DNA from: Phycisphaerae bacterium
Lineage (GTDB): Bacteria > Planctomycetota > Phycisphaerae > SM23-33
Length of the DNA: 64,000 nt
Direction of reading: 5' to 3'
Assembly (NCBI GenBank): GCA_011050235.1
Contig: DRGC01000002.1
Location: 83,832-147,831 of the forward strand
Positions 27,514 through 37,408 of this stretch are shown piece after piece. The notes beneath the pieces were generated by a model, which did not search any database, had not been told where the DNA came from, and worked only from the letters and a program-made list of their open reading frames with translations. Made by a program: the position numbers and the translations under genes. Each line of letters starts with the position of its first letter. Position 1 is the stretch's first letter.

Positions 27514-29496
27514 TCAGATCAGCTCGGCGGTCAGTTCCATGATGTCTTTGACTTCGAGCCGGTCCTCGTAGCCCGCTGTCTTGGCGGCGTCTTCCAGCAT
27601 GCTCAGGCAGAAGGGGCAGGCGGTGATGACGACCTCGGCCCCGACGTCGATCGCCTCTTTGACGCGGATCTCGGCGATTTTTTCGGTGGCGGGGAACTCC
27701 TCCATCCAGGTCCGGCCGCCGCCGCCACCGCAGCAGAAACTGTTGCGCCGGTTTCGCTTCATCTCGACAAGGTCGATCTCGGGAATCGCCCGGATGACCT
27801 GCCTCGGCGGCTCGTAGATTCCGCAGTGCCTCCCCAGATAGCACGGATCGTGATACGTGACCCGTTTGCCCAACGCGCGCGAGAACGTCAGCTTGCCTTC
27901 GCCCGCCAGGGCCGCCAACACCTGCGTCGAGTGGCGAACGGTCAGGCCCCCCCCGCCGGTTATGCCGAGCTTTTCGCGGTAGAGCGGGTAGTCGTCCTTG
28001 AACATCTTGAAACTGTGCGGACACGTCGTGACGATCTCGCCGATGCCGCAGTTGGCGAACGTCTCATAGTTGCGGATGACGGCCTCTTCCACCAGGCCGT
28101 CCTCTCCCAGCCGCCGCGCCAGGTCGCCGCAGCACGACTCGTTGGCCCCCATGATGCCGAAGCTCACGTCGAGTTTCCCCAGGACCTCCACCGTGCTCCT
28201 CGCGACGTTCTGCAGGCGCGTGTCGTATGAGGCGGCGCAGCCGACGAAGTACAGCATATCCGCCTGCCCGCCGTCGGAGAGGTCCACAACGTCCAGCCCC
28301 TCAGCCCAGTCGCCCCGCTTGCCGGCGGGAAGCTGATAGGGATTGTCGTGCGTGAAGAGCGACTCGAGCGTCTTGGCCACCATCGTGGGGACCTGCGTGC
28401 CTTCCTCGATCTTGAGCGTTCTGACCTGCCGAATAATGTCAAGATTGTCAATCGTCAGGGGGCATTCTTCCACGCACGCCCGGCAGGTCGTGCACATCCA
28501 CGCGTCATCGCCGGCGATGGCCTGCTCCGTGGCGGGGCCGTCGGTGTGTTTCTTGAGCAGGCCGCCAATCAGGGAGGCGAATCCGTACTTTTCGTGGACA
28601 TGCGCCTTGAGTGTCTGGTTTATCCCGCGCGGGGATAGGCCTTCGCCGCTGATGTTGGAGGGACATTTCGTGTCGCAGCGGTTGCAGCGCGTGCAGGCGT
28701 CGAAGGCGATCATATGTCGCCGGCTGAAATCACCAGCCAGCGTCTCTCGCTCGTCGAGTGTCACGATCTCCGGCGGGGCCGTCGCCCAAGCGACGTTCAC
28801 CGGGCCGGCGATCAGGTGGAACAGCTTGCCGAACGGCAGGTAGGCAATAAACGCAAGGCTGAGGGCGGCATGGACCCACCAGAGCACTCGATGCCCAAGC
28901 TCGGTGTCTCCGGACAGCCGGGCTGCGATGAAAACGCCGACCGGCGATGGCTCCGCCAGCGATGCGGGGAAGCTGGCAATGCGGAATGCTTCCACAAGGA
29001 ACCCCGTCACGGCGATAGCCAGCAGGCCAAACAGGATGACGAAATCGAGGCCATCGCTGACCATCTTGCGGCGTTTGATGACATACCTTCGTACGCCGGC
29101 CAAGAGCAGGCCGACGATCATCCACATCCCGAATGCATCCAGCGCCCTGGAGTATCCCCGGTAGACGGCGCCTTCGAGAAAGCCGACCACGTAATGGTCG
29201 ATCGTCAGCAGAACCGTCCCGACGAAGAGAAAGACAAACCCCCACATCAGGAGGAAATGGGCCAGCCCGCCCAGGCCGATCCCGTCGCCGCGGGCGATCT
29301 TCCGGTTGGCCAGCACATCTTTCAGCATCGCCGGCAGCACGCCCCTCGGGCCGGGCGACCCCTTGGCAACCCAGCCCTTGCGCCAGATGCGGATATTCCG
29401 CCAGCACCCCGCCGCAAAGAGCGCCACAGCGATAGCGGCCAGCGCGTAGAAGACCCAGACGTGACCGATATTCCAGAACGCCTCTCGTGCCGCCAT
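27514..29496 (-). CDS. Membrane Fe-S oxidoreductase, ETF:(mena)quinone type
   Basis: The ATG at 29496 has GGAAGG 8 bases upstream, giving 660 residues. About five membrane helices of the NarI/cytochrome b type occupy the first 250 residues. Two ferredoxin motifs follow, CTRCNRCDTKCP and CTTCRACVEECP, and then two CCG domains of the HdrD/GlpC type, the second ending CCGGGGGRTW. Proteins of this architecture next to ETF genes pass electrons from ETF to menaquinone in syntrophic and sulfate-reducing bacteria. Here the gene diverges from etfBA by about 300 bp and faces the acyl-CoA cluster, so it should reoxidise the acyl-CoA dehydrogenase via ETF. Confidence 0.88.
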   Translation of the reverse strand: MAAREAFWNIGHVWVFYALAAIAVALFAAGCWRNIRIWRKGWVAKGSPGPRGVLPAMLKDVLANRKIARGDGIGLGGLAHFLLMWGFVFLFVGTVLLTIDHYVVGFLEGAVYRGYSRALDAFGMWMIVGLLLAGVRRYVIKRRKMVSDGLDFVILFGLLAIAVTGFLVEAFRIASFPASLAEPSPVGVFIAARLSGDTELGHRVLWWVHAALSLAFIAYLPFGKLFHLIAGPVNVAWATAPPEIVTLDERETLAGDFSRRHMIAFDACTRCNRCDTKCPSNISGEGLSPRGINQTLKAHVHEKYGFASLIGGLLKKHTDGPATEQAIAGDDAWMCTTCRACVEECPLTIDNLDIIRQVRTLKIEEGTQVPTMVAKTLESLFTHDNPYQLPAGKRGDWAEGLDVVDLSDGGQADMLYFVGCAASYDTRLQNVARSTVEVLGKLDVSFGIMGANESCCGDLARRLGEDGLVEEAVIRNYETFANCGIGEIVTTCPHSFKMFKDDYPLYREKLGITGGGGLTVRHSTQVLAALAGEGKLTFSRALGKRVTYHDPCYLGRHCGIYEPPRQVIRAIPEIDLVEMKRNRRNSFCCGGGGGRTWMEEFPATEKIAEIRVKEAIDVGAEVVITACPFCLSMLEDAAKTAGYEDRLEVKDIMELTAELI

Positions 29497-29793
29497 GCCG
29501 TTATCCTTCCAGGCCTGCCGCCAGTCGCTGCGCGGGCAGACTTGGATCACGTCGTGGTCTGTGCGCCGCTTTCAGGCGCCAGTGAAATGACACGTCCAAT
29601 TCTTACCCCACAGCGTAAGCCCTGTCAATTGCGCAGGTTCCTGACGCTCTTGCGACGTGCGATCGGTCCGCCGGCTGCGATAGGGCGGGTCGGCGCGGCC
29701 GTTGGGCCTTTTCTTTCCTGTCGTTAGAGCGCATAATCCGCGTCGCTGGTAGTTGGCGTTAATGTGTCTCAGGACCTTTCAGGACTTCTCAGG
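29497..29793. promoter_or_regulatory. Divergent control region between Fe-S oxidoreductase and etfBA
   Basis: About 297 bp separate the two start codons. A CATAAT at 29732-29737 could be a -10 for etfBA, but no -35 at proper spacing is seen. No gene is recognised. Joint control of the two transcription units from here is plausible. Confidence 0.35.
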
Positions 29794-30582
29794 ATGGACA
29801 TCATCGTATGCGTAAAGCGTGTGCCGGAAACGACTGAGGCGGATATTTCGGTCGATCCTCAGGGCACCGGAATTCTCGACAGCAATCTTCCCTTCGTCAT
29901 CAACGAGTGGGACAACTACGCCGTCGAAGAGGCCGTCCGTCTGGTCGAGCAGCTTGGCGGGTCGGTCACGGTCGTCAGTATCGGGCCCGAGCAATGCGAC
30001 GAGGTGCTGCGTCGCTGCCTAGCCATGGGGGCCGACAAGGCCATTCGGCTGACCGACGATGCGTTGGCCGATTCCGATGCGCGTGCGACGGCCAGGGCGC
30101 TAGGCCAGATCATCAAGGACCTGCCGTTCGATCTGGTCTTTACGGGCGTGCAAGCGGCCGATGACGGTCAGGCGCAGGTGGGCGTCATGCTGGCCGGCAT
30201 GCTGGCCGTGCCGCACGCCACCGTCGTCACCGAGATTGCCGTCGACGGCGACACAGTCCGAGTCGTCCGCGAATTGGAGGGCGGCCTTGGGGAACGGCTG
30301 GAGCTCAAGCTGCCCGCGGTCCTGACGATTCAGACCGGAATCAACGAGCCGAGGTACGTGTCCATCATGGGCATCCGCAAGGCCATGAAGAAGGAACTCG
30401 CCGTTGCGAATCTGTCTGAGATCAATCTCGCCGGCGACCAGGTCGGCCCGGCCGGTTCGCTGACCAGCGTCACGCGGATGTTCATCCCGACCGTGGAGCA
30501 GAAGGCGGAGATCCTGACCGGCAGTGTCGACGAGAGCTGTGCGGCCCTGGCCGATCGTCTCAAGAAAGGCGGGCTGGTTTAG
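29794..30582 (+). CDS. etfB: Electron transfer flavoprotein, beta subunit
   Basis: The 262-residue protein starts MDIIVCVKRVPET, the standard EtfB opening, so I use the ATG at 29794 although the frame is open 30 bases earlier. The AMP-binding loop and the central FTGVQAADDGQAQVG motif are present, and the tail PRYVSIMGIRKAMKK is typical. EtfB forms a heterodimer with EtfA that carries electrons from acyl-CoA dehydrogenases to a quinone reductase. Its stop codon abuts the etfA ATG, which implies translational coupling. I could not decide between a housekeeping and a bifurcating ETF from sequence alone. Confidence 0.95.
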   Translation: MDIIVCVKRVPETTEADISVDPQGTGILDSNLPFVINEWDNYAVEEAVRLVEQLGGSVTVVSIGPEQCDEVLRRCLAMGADKAIRLTDDALADSDARATARALGQIIKDLPFDLVFTGVQAADDGQAQVGVMLAGMLAVPHATVVTEIAVDGDTVRVVRELEGGLGERLELKLPAVLTIQTGINEPRYVSIMGIRKAMKKELAVANLSEINLAGDQVGPAGSLTSVTRMFIPTVEQKAEILTGSVDESCAALADRLKKGGLV

Positions 30583-31566
30583 ATGAACGAGATACTCGTA
30601 TTGGCCGAGCACCGGGGCGGGACGCTCGGCGATATCACCTGGGAACTGATCGCCTGTGGCAACACGTTGGCTGAGCAAGCTGGATGCTCGGTCGCTGTTG
30701 CGCTGCTTGGCCGCGATGTCGGGCAACTGGCCGAACAGCTTGCCGCCGCGGTGGGGGACGTGGTCGTCGTCGACAACGATCGTCTCGAACACTTCGTCTC
30801 GGATACATACCAGCAGGCCCTGGTGCAGCTCATCGCCCAGCGGGCGCCCGCCCTGATCCTGATGGGGCACACAGCCTGCGGACTGGAACTTGCGCCGGCT
30901 GTGGCGACATCGCTGGCGATCCCGCTGGTGACCGACTGCATCGGCCTGACGTTCGAGGGCGATGCGCTGACGGCGACACGACAACTTTACGGCGGCAAGG
31001 TCAGCGCCGACGTGCTCTGCAAGCCGAGCGACCGATACCTGGCCACCATCCGCGGCGGCGCGTTCCCCGCCGATGAGAGCCCCGCCGCGGCTGGTACGAT
31101 CTCAACGGCCGAGGTGACCATCGAAGAAGATGACGGCCTCAAGCGATTCATCGAGTATCTCGAGTGCGAGGCGGGCGAGGTCGACATCACCCAGTCGGAT
31201 GTGATTGTCGCGGTCGGGAGAGGCATCAAGGAACAGAAGGACATGGCGATCGTCGAGGAGTTCGCCAGCTCCATCGGCGGGGTGCTCGCCTGTTCGCGAC
31301 CCATCATCGACAAGAAATGGCTGCCCAAGGACCGGCAGGTCGGCAGCTCGGGCAAGACGGTCAGGCCCAAGCTGTACATCGCACTCGGCATCAGCGGCAG
31401 TTTTCAGCACCTGGCCGGTATCAAGAGCGGCGGAACGATCGTCGCGATCAACAAGGACCCGAACGCCCCGTTCTTTACGGTGGCCGACTACGGCATCGTG
31501 GCCGATCTGTTCAAAGTCCTGCCGGTGCTGAAAACCAAGATCGAGGAACTCAAGCAAGGCAGCTGA
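30583..31566 (+). CDS. etfA: Electron transfer flavoprotein, alpha subunit
   Basis: The 327-residue protein is full length. Its C-terminal FAD domain shows DVIVAVGRGIKEQKD, VGSSGKTVRPKLYIALGISG and INKDPNAPFFTVADYGIVAD, all classic EtfA segments. The start follows the etfB stop with no gap. There are no N-terminal ferredoxin motifs of the kind seen in some clostridial EtfA proteins. It pairs with EtfB to accept electrons from the acyl-CoA dehydrogenase at 20065 and probably to reduce the membrane Fe-S protein encoded divergently. The metallo-hydrolase gene begins 57 bp later and may share the transcript. Confidence 0.96.
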   Translation: MNEILVLAEHRGGTLGDITWELIACGNTLAEQAGCSVAVALLGRDVGQLAEQLAAAVGDVVVVDNDRLEHFVSDTYQQALVQLIAQRAPALILMGHTACGLELAPAVATSLAIPLVTDCIGLTFEGDALTATRQLYGGKVSADVLCKPSDRYLATIRGGAFPADESPAAAGTISTAEVTIEEDDGLKRFIEYLECEAGEVDITQSDVIVAVGRGIKEQKDMAIVEEFASSIGGVLACSRPIIDKKWLPKDRQVGSSGKTVRPKLYIALGISGSFQHLAGIKSGGTIVAINKDPNAPFFTVADYGIVADLFKVLPVLKTKIEELKQGS

Positions 31567-31623
31567 TGCTGGGGCGGCGTCCCGGCCGGCGGGCAAGGAC
31601 GGACCCGCCTGCGAGGTGCTGGC

Positions 31624-32466
31624 ATGACATTCGGTGAAATGGACATTCGCCTGTTGGACGATGGGACGTTCAAGCTCGACGGCGGGGCGATGTTCGGCAT
31701 TGTCCCCAAGCCTTTGTGGGAGAAGATCACCCCGCCCGATGAGGCCAACCGCATCCCGCTGCGCACCGGCGTGCTGTTGGTGCGGCATCAAGGCGGGAAC
31801 ATCCTGGTCGATACCGGCATGGGGACCAAGCTCAGCCCCAAGCTCCGTAGCATCTACGGGCTGGGGCCGTCTCTGTTGCTGGGCGCGCTGGCCGAGGCGG
31901 GGTTAACGCCCGATGACATCGACATCGTCGTCTTCACGCACCTGCACATCGACCACGCCGGCGGGGCCACCCGTCTCGACGATAGCGGCAAGGCCACCCC
32001 CGCATTTCCCCGGGCCGAGCATGTGATCCAGACGGCCGAATGGCAAGCGGCCGTCAACCCCAACGAGCGGACGCGAGGCTCATACGTGCCGGACGATTTC
32101 GTGCCGCTACAGGACAACGGCCTGGTGAGACTCGTGGACGGCGATTGCGATCTGACCGATGGGGTGAAGCTCGTGCAAACGGGCGGGCATACGGACGGGC
32201 ATCAGATCGTTGTGCTCGATTCCGGCGGGCGGAAGGCGGCATTCCTGGGCGACCTCATTCCGACGGTCAGCCATCTGAAACTGCCCTACATGATGGCCTA
32301 CGACCTGTACCCCATGGACCTGGTGGCCCGGAAGAAGGCCTTGATCGAGACCGCCCTGGCGGAGAACTGGTTGCTGATCTGGCAGCATGATCCTAACATC
32401 GAAATGGGACATCTCCGCCGGCAAGGGGATGACGTGCTGGTCGAAGCCGGCAGTTCGCTCGACTAG
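31624..32466 (+). CDS. MBL-fold metallo-hydrolase
   Basis: The 280-residue protein has the metallo-beta-lactamase metal motif HLHIDH near residue 105, a later His in GGHTDGH, and the Asp ligand in AAFLGDLIPT. Family members hydrolyse esters, lactones, thioesters or nucleic acids at a two-metal site. The layout is nearest to lactonase-like and general MBL hydrolases. GAGG precedes the ATG. Its position after etfBA suggests a thioesterase or lactonase step linked to the acyl-CoA module, but nothing in the sequence fixes the substrate. Confidence 0.88.
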   Translation: MTFGEMDIRLLDDGTFKLDGGAMFGIVPKPLWEKITPPDEANRIPLRTGVLLVRHQGGNILVDTGMGTKLSPKLRSIYGLGPSLLLGALAEAGLTPDDIDIVVFTHLHIDHAGGATRLDDSGKATPAFPRAEHVIQTAEWQAAVNPNERTRGSYVPDDFVPLQDNGLVRLVDGDCDLTDGVKLVQTGGHTDGHQIVVLDSGGRKAAFLGDLIPTVSHLKLPYMMAYDLYPMDLVARKKALIETALAENWLLIWQHDPNIEMGHLRRQGDDVLVEAGSSLD

Positions 32467-32469
32467 GCG

Positions 32470-33039
32470 CTATCGGACCACGAGCTCATCCAGACGATGC
32501 TTGGGCACGTGGTGCACGCTGTCGGCGTCTCGCCAGTAGGTGGTGGACCCATCGGGCCCGACGTCCTCGAGTTGGACGATCTCGGCGGGTCGGCCAAGGG
32601 CAATAACCAGGAGGATTTCGTATCGCGGATCGATCGCCAGCGCCTCGCGCAGGCCCTCGCGATCGATCGACCCGATCATGCACCCGCCGAGGCCCTTCTC
32701 CGTCGCCCCCAGCAGAATGCTCTGGGCTGCGATCCCGTGGTCGATGCTGCAGTAGTTGACGATCTGCGTATCGCCGAGAATGATAATGTAGGCCGACGGG
32801 CGCTCGCCCTCGGCCGGGCCGGGCCAGTCCTTCAGAGACCCAGCCCAGGCCAGTTGGGGAAAGATCAGCGCGTTTCGCGCCGCCTCACAGGAAAGGGCAT
32901 ACCTCAACGGCTGGGCGTTGCCCCCCGAAGCCGACAGCCTGGCAAGGTCCACCAACTCCAACAGCGTCCCGCGGTCAATCGCCTCGCCCTGGTGAAACCG
33001 GCGGAAGCTGCGGTTTTTCAGGACCAGCTCTCTAAGCAT
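32470..33039 (-). CDS. Nitroreductase-family flavoprotein
   Basis: I use the ATG at 33039 (189 residues, MLRELVLKNRSFRRF), which matches the usual family start and has GGGAG 6 bases upstream; ATGs at 33054 and 33060 are alternatives. The FMN-binding pattern RSFRRF, SASGGNAQPLRY and the loop GLGGCMIGSI are present. Such NAD(P)H-dependent FMN enzymes reduce nitroaromatics, quinones or other electrophiles, or act as enoate reductases; the native substrate is unclear. It stands alone, convergent with the MBL-fold gene. Confidence 0.88.
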   Translation of the reverse strand: MLRELVLKNRSFRRFHQGEAIDRGTLLELVDLARLSASGGNAQPLRYALSCEAARNALIFPQLAWAGSLKDWPGPAEGERPSAYIIILGDTQIVNYCSIDHGIAAQSILLGATEKGLGGCMIGSIDREGLREALAIDPRYEILLVIALGRPAEIVQLEDVGPDGSTTYWRDADSVHHVPKHRLDELVVR

Positions 33040-33358
33040 GATGGGCTCCCTCATGGCCATTGACCCTCTGCGGTCGACCAGGATCATATATCAGCAGCCA
33101 AATCCAAGGGCACAAGTATATAGCCCTGGGGTCAGCCCTTCCAGCGTCAGGGCAACGCCTTGAGTCTTGAATATGGCTCTAGAACGTGCCCGGACAACCG
33201 GGGCCACATGACAAGCTTTGCGCATTGGCGGAAAGGCCCGGAGCGAACTTGCCGGGTCGACCATTTTCTGCAAGAATGCCTTTGGCCGCCGACAGAGATC
33301 AGGTGATTTCGTTCTTGAGTCGAGCACACACGACGTGGATCGCAGAACACAACCGCTC

Positions 33359-35503
33359 ATGGCATCTTCAAGAGTATCCAGGCCCGGACAACACGGCTTC
33401 TTCTTGCCGGAAAAGACCGTGACGGTCATTGCTTGCGTGTGCGCCGCTGCGCTGATTGGGGCCCTGGCATACCGGCCGATCACGACCGTCGATCTGGGCT
33501 ACCATTTGGCCTGCGGGCAGGAGTTCCTGCGAACGGGGCGTATCGTGCAGGACGATACCTTCATCTACCCGCCCCTGGACCCGGTCACTGCCCGAGGCCA
33601 TGAGCTGACTCCCGGCTCATATTTTGACCAGGAGGGCCAATATCATTCCCCCAACGTCAACTGGTTCAGCCAAGTCGTTCTGGGACTGCTGTGGCAATTG
33701 GGTGGTTGGACGGCGATGAACATCTCGCTGTGGCTGCTCGTGGCGGCCATTGCAGTCGGCCAGATGGCTCTGCTTCGCCGACTCAACGTTTCGTGGGCCT
33801 GGTTGCCGCTGGTGTGGCTGACCACGGCCATCATCGGCCACGAGCGGTTCATGCTGCGGCCGGAGTTGTTTGCTTACGTGTGTCTCCTGGTCCAGCTGTA
33901 TCTGCTAGTGGGGCACGTCAGTTGGGCGGCTGTGGGAGTGTGTGTTGTCGTACAACTGCTGGCAGTGAACCTGCACAGCTTTTGGCCGATGGGCGTGGCC
34001 ATCGTGTGCGCATTCGCTGCCGACGCCGCTGCCAGAGGCCTGTACATCAAGGTTGTGCAACGCCGGTCGGTGGTCAACGAGCTTCGCAGCCGTGTGGTTC
34101 GCCTGGCGGTCTGTCTCGCGCTCGTAGTGGCGGCGGGCATGCTCCATCCGGCCGGTCCGAGCAATGTAACGTTTCCGTTCCGCACCGTGGAGTTCCTCCA
34201 TAGGCAGAAGATCAGCGGCGACGTGCTTCAGGAAGGCATGAACCTTCGAGAGGCATACGAGCTTCGCCCTTGGGGGTTCATCCCTGAACTGCGGCCGCCG
34301 TTCGGGGCGGGCTGGTGGCGGAATCGAACGCTGCGCGCGCTAGCGGCGCTTCTGATGGCTGCAACTGTAGGAGGGGTGTTGTTGCTGATGTACCGGCGCT
34401 GGGCGCTGGCTGCATTGCTGGCGGGATTCTCAGTCGCAGGGCTTCTGGTGTGGAGGAACATAGCTTTCAGCGCGATCTTCGGCGCGCCGCTGATCGCGAG
34501 GGGCGTCCAGGACCTCTGGCGGCGCCGGTCTCAGCGGCAGGCTGCTCACACCCAGGCGGACACGGAAACGCCACAGACCACCACCTCGGGAACACGTTTC
34601 ATCCGAACGTGCGGCCTTGCCGTCGTGGCGCTGTTGTCGGTGTATTGGCTGCACAGTGTAGTGACGAACGACTTTTACGTCCGCGGGCGGCCGCAGCGGT
34701 CGTACCGATTCGGGCACGGGTACAACAAGCTGATCATCCCGATCGGGACATGCCGTTGGCTTGATGAGCATTTGCCCAGGCGCCAGCCGATTCTCACGGA
34801 CCTGCCCTCCTCGTCGAGTCTGGTATTCTTCAGCGACAAGGTGACCGGCGCACCGTCCGCGACGAACGGGTGGGCGATTACGCCGCGGCGCATGGGGCAG
34901 GTAATGGCGTTGAGCCGGGGGGCGATGCCGATCGCCAAGCTCGACGAGTGGGAACTGAACGTGGCCGTGGTGCCAGCCGACGGGTACAACGCGCCACTAG
35001 CCGATGCCCTGCAGGCAAGCCCCCAGTGGGCGCTGGTGCATGTAGAGCCAAGCTACGTGGTCTTCGCTCGCCACACGAAAGCCAATGCCGCCCTCATTGC
35101 CGCGAACAAGGTCACGGGCGACAACTTCGATACACGAGCGTTCATTGAATTGTGTCGAAGCGCGGACCCTGTGGCCACCTCAGGCTTGGCTACCGGCGCC
35201 GGAATGCTCCAGAGACTCGGTCTGCGTGACCAGGCGAAGACTGTGTGGCGCGCGTGCGTAGCCGAGCCGCTCGGCCGGGAACTCCCTGAGCCCTGGGTGA
35301 ACCTGGGGACTTGCCTGGCCGACCGCGGGCGGGAACGTCTCCTTACCGGCGACCGCGGCGGCATGGCGGACCTGCAAGAGGCCCGCGAGTGTTTCCGCCA
35401 AGCCCTGCGCCTGCGTCGCGGGGATCCGCACGCAAGTGAGAGACTCCAACGGGTCGAGACCGACATCGCGTGGTACAGCCGCGTCGGCGAGGCCCGGCCA
35501 TGA
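33359..35503 (+). CDS. Large polytopic membrane protein, glycosyltransferase-like, function unknown
   Basis: The likely start is the ATG at 33359 (714 residues); the frame is open to 33218, but those codons look unlike a membrane protein N-terminus and no good binding site marks either. A membrane helix follows at once (TVTVIACVCAAALIGALAY), then an extracytoplasmic loop with TTVDLGYHLACGQEFL and NVNWFSQ, and some eight further helices to about residue 430. The acidic/WHL-like loop is reminiscent of lipid-linked-sugar transferases of the GT-C type. The last 150 residues are soluble and TPR-like. No operon partner is clear. Confidence 0.6.
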   Translation: MASSRVSRPGQHGFFLPEKTVTVIACVCAAALIGALAYRPITTVDLGYHLACGQEFLRTGRIVQDDTFIYPPLDPVTARGHELTPGSYFDQEGQYHSPNVNWFSQVVLGLLWQLGGWTAMNISLWLLVAAIAVGQMALLRRLNVSWAWLPLVWLTTAIIGHERFMLRPELFAYVCLLVQLYLLVGHVSWAAVGVCVVVQLLAVNLHSFWPMGVAIVCAFAADAAARGLYIKVVQRRSVVNELRSRVVRLAVCLALVVAAGMLHPAGPSNVTFPFRTVEFLHRQKISGDVLQEGMNLREAYELRPWGFIPELRPPFGAGWWRNRTLRALAALLMAATVGGVLLLMYRRWALAALLAGFSVAGLLVWRNIAFSAIFGAPLIARGVQDLWRRRSQRQAAHTQADTETPQTTTSGTRFIRTCGLAVVALLSVYWLHSVVTNDFYVRGRPQRSYRFGHGYNKLIIPIGTCRWLDEHLPRRQPILTDLPSSSSLVFFSDKVTGAPSATNGWAITPRRMGQVMALSRGAMPIAKLDEWELNVAVVPADGYNAPLADALQASPQWALVHVEPSYVVFARHTKANAALIAANKVTGDNFDTRAFIELCRSADPVATSGLATGAGMLQRLGLRDQAKTVWRACVAEPLGRELPEPWVNLGTCLADRGRERLLTGDRGGMADLQEARECFRQALRLRRGDPHASERLQRVETDIAWYSRVGEARP

Positions 35504-35929
35504 CGGCTAGCGCCATCACGAGGCCGCCACAGGGCCCGCCGACGGCCTCATGGGCCTATCGAGAAGCATCGAGCGATGGACGGTGCACCCGGAGGAACGG
35601 CTTGATTTGGACTTCGAGCCGGCCACGGCCACCTTCATCCCGTCTGGCCGCAGGCTGCCCCGGACGAAGATCCTGCGTGGGTCCAAAACTCCGACGAACC
35701 GTAGGTCGCCCTGTGCAACCAGACTGTGCCCGCGCCCGCGGCGTCGCGCACGCCGCGGAGGGCCGTCGCACGCCCGTACAGATTGTATTCATAACGGTCG
35801 GCCCAGACCCGACGCGCGGGCCCCGATGGCCCTGATCCGGTTTTCCGCAGGCCCCTGGAAGCGGCGCTCTGATATGCAGCGGTTTTCCCGTCTAATACTT
35901 ACCAGGAAGATGCCCAAAGGATATCCGCC
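35504..35929. other. Gene-poor stretch of 426 bp
   Basis: Short frames are open on both strands because of the high GC, but none has a good ribosome binding site or a recognisable product. A reverse-strand segment around 35650-35780 reads as mildly protein-like (NLYGRATALRGV, then TYGSSEFW) and could be a decayed gene, though frames shift within it. The 3' end holds the AAGGA site of the next gene. Confidence 0.4.
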
Positions 35930-37321
35930 ATGAAGATCCTGCTGATCCACCCACCTTGCGGGCCGCGGACCATGGGCGTGCGTTATATCGCGCGGCTTGA
36001 GCCGCTGGGGCTCGAGATGATCGGGGCGGCGGTCTCGGCTGAGCATGACGTGCGATTGGTCGACATGCTGGTCCGCCCGTCGGACCTGGTGCGAACGCTC
36101 AAGCGGTTCACGCCGGACGTGGCGGGCGTGACCTCCGAGGCCGTCCGATCGCAACAGGCGGTTGAGGCGCTCCGGACGGTCCGAAAGTACGCCCCCGATT
36201 GCCTCACGGTGGCCGGCGGCTATCACCCTACGACCTTTCCCGATGCGTTCTGCGACCCGGCGGTGGACCTGTGCGTTTTGGGCGAAGGGGTGGAGACATT
36301 CGCCGAGATCTGCGGGGCCAGGAAAGCGGGCGCGACGAGCTTCGATCACATTGCCGGGCTGATGATTCGCACATCGGGCGGCATGACGCCCACCGAGCCG
36401 CGCCCTCTGCCGACCACGCTGGACAATCAGTCGTTTCCGGATCGGTCCCTGACGGCCCGTTACCGCAAGCACTATTTCTACGTCACCGAACCTTCCGCCG
36501 CCGCCATGCGGCTGTCGTTCGGCTGCCATCATAGCTGCAGCTTCTGCACCAGCCCGCTCTACTCTCACAGCCGCTACGTGGGGCGCGATCCCGAACTCAT
36601 ATTCAAGGAGATCTGCAGCATCGCCGAGCCGTTCATCTACTTCGGCGACAACGGCTCGTTCCACGAGGCTGACCGGATGAGCGCCTTGGCCCACATGCTC
36701 ATCGACCGGGGCGTCAAGAAACGCTACCTGAGCTACGTGCGAACAGACACCATCGTCGGCAACCCGGAGCTTTTCGAGCTTTGGGCCCGGGCGGGCATGA
36801 CGTTCGCCATGATCGGACTGGAAGCTTTCGATGATGACGCTCTGGACGGTTTCAACAAGGGCACGAGCTCGTCGATCAACGAGCAGGCCGTCCGCTTCCT
36901 CGAGGAGATCGGCATGTCGATCCTGGCCGGCTTTCTCGTCGAGCCGACCGCTGGGCCGGCGGACTTCGAACGACTGGACGCCTACATCAAGGCCCATCCC
37001 TCCATTCTCCACGCGGAGCTCACGCCGCTGACGCCCTTCCCGGGCACGCGCTACCACCAGCAGCACGGCCACAACGTGATCGCCAGGGATTGGGACCTCT
37101 ACGACATGCAACACTTCGTCGTCACCACCGACCTGCCGGCCAAGAAGCTCTATCGCATGATGCTCCGCAGCTACACCAAAGTCGTCCTGAGCGTGATCCG
37201 AAGAGAAAAGCTGTGGCTGCCCTTCCTGGGCATTCGCACGCGGAAGCTTCGGTTGCTTCGAGGGCTGCTGGCCAGCCGAGCGGCCCTTCGGCGCGCCCAC
37301 ACCCACGTGCAGCTGAACTAG
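35930..37321 (+). CDS. Cobalamin-binding-domain radical SAM protein
   Basis: The 463-residue protein has an N-terminal B12-binding Rossmann domain (residues 1-130, opening MKILLIHPPCG, with LTVAGGYHPTTFP). A radical SAM domain follows, with the cluster motif CHHSCSFC near residue 200. Class B radical SAM enzymes of this kind methylate unactivated carbons or phosphorus, or rearrange lipids and cofactors, using methylcobalamin. AAGGA lies 9 bases before the ATG. It is followed 87 bp later by an arabinofuranosidase and then a second radical SAM gene, a mix that gives no clear pathway. The substrate is unknown. Confidence 0.88.
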   Translation: MKILLIHPPCGPRTMGVRYIARLEPLGLEMIGAAVSAEHDVRLVDMLVRPSDLVRTLKRFTPDVAGVTSEAVRSQQAVEALRTVRKYAPDCLTVAGGYHPTTFPDAFCDPAVDLCVLGEGVETFAEICGARKAGATSFDHIAGLMIRTSGGMTPTEPRPLPTTLDNQSFPDRSLTARYRKHYFYVTEPSAAAMRLSFGCHHSCSFCTSPLYSHSRYVGRDPELIFKEICSIAEPFIYFGDNGSFHEADRMSALAHMLIDRGVKKRYLSYVRTDTIVGNPELFELWARAGMTFAMIGLEAFDDDALDGFNKGTSSSINEQAVRFLEEIGMSILAGFLVEPTAGPADFERLDAYIKAHPSILHAELTPLTPFPGTRYHQQHGHNVIARDWDLYDMQHFVVTTDLPAKKLYRMMLRSYTKVVLSVIRREKLWLPFLGIRTRKLRLLRGLLASRAALRRAHTHVQLN

Positions 37322-37408
37322 CCGCCATCGGTTGTCGGTGTGAGCCGCGCGCTTCCATCGGCTTGGGCAAGTGAGGTAGAATCCCTGTCCACACGAGGAG
37401 GCGCATAC

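Noticed and set aside
35550..35933. Plus-strand frame of 127 codons before the B12 radical SAM gene
   Set aside because: It has no binding site, an Arg/Pro/Ser-rich translation typical of a shadow frame, and overlaps the next gene's start.
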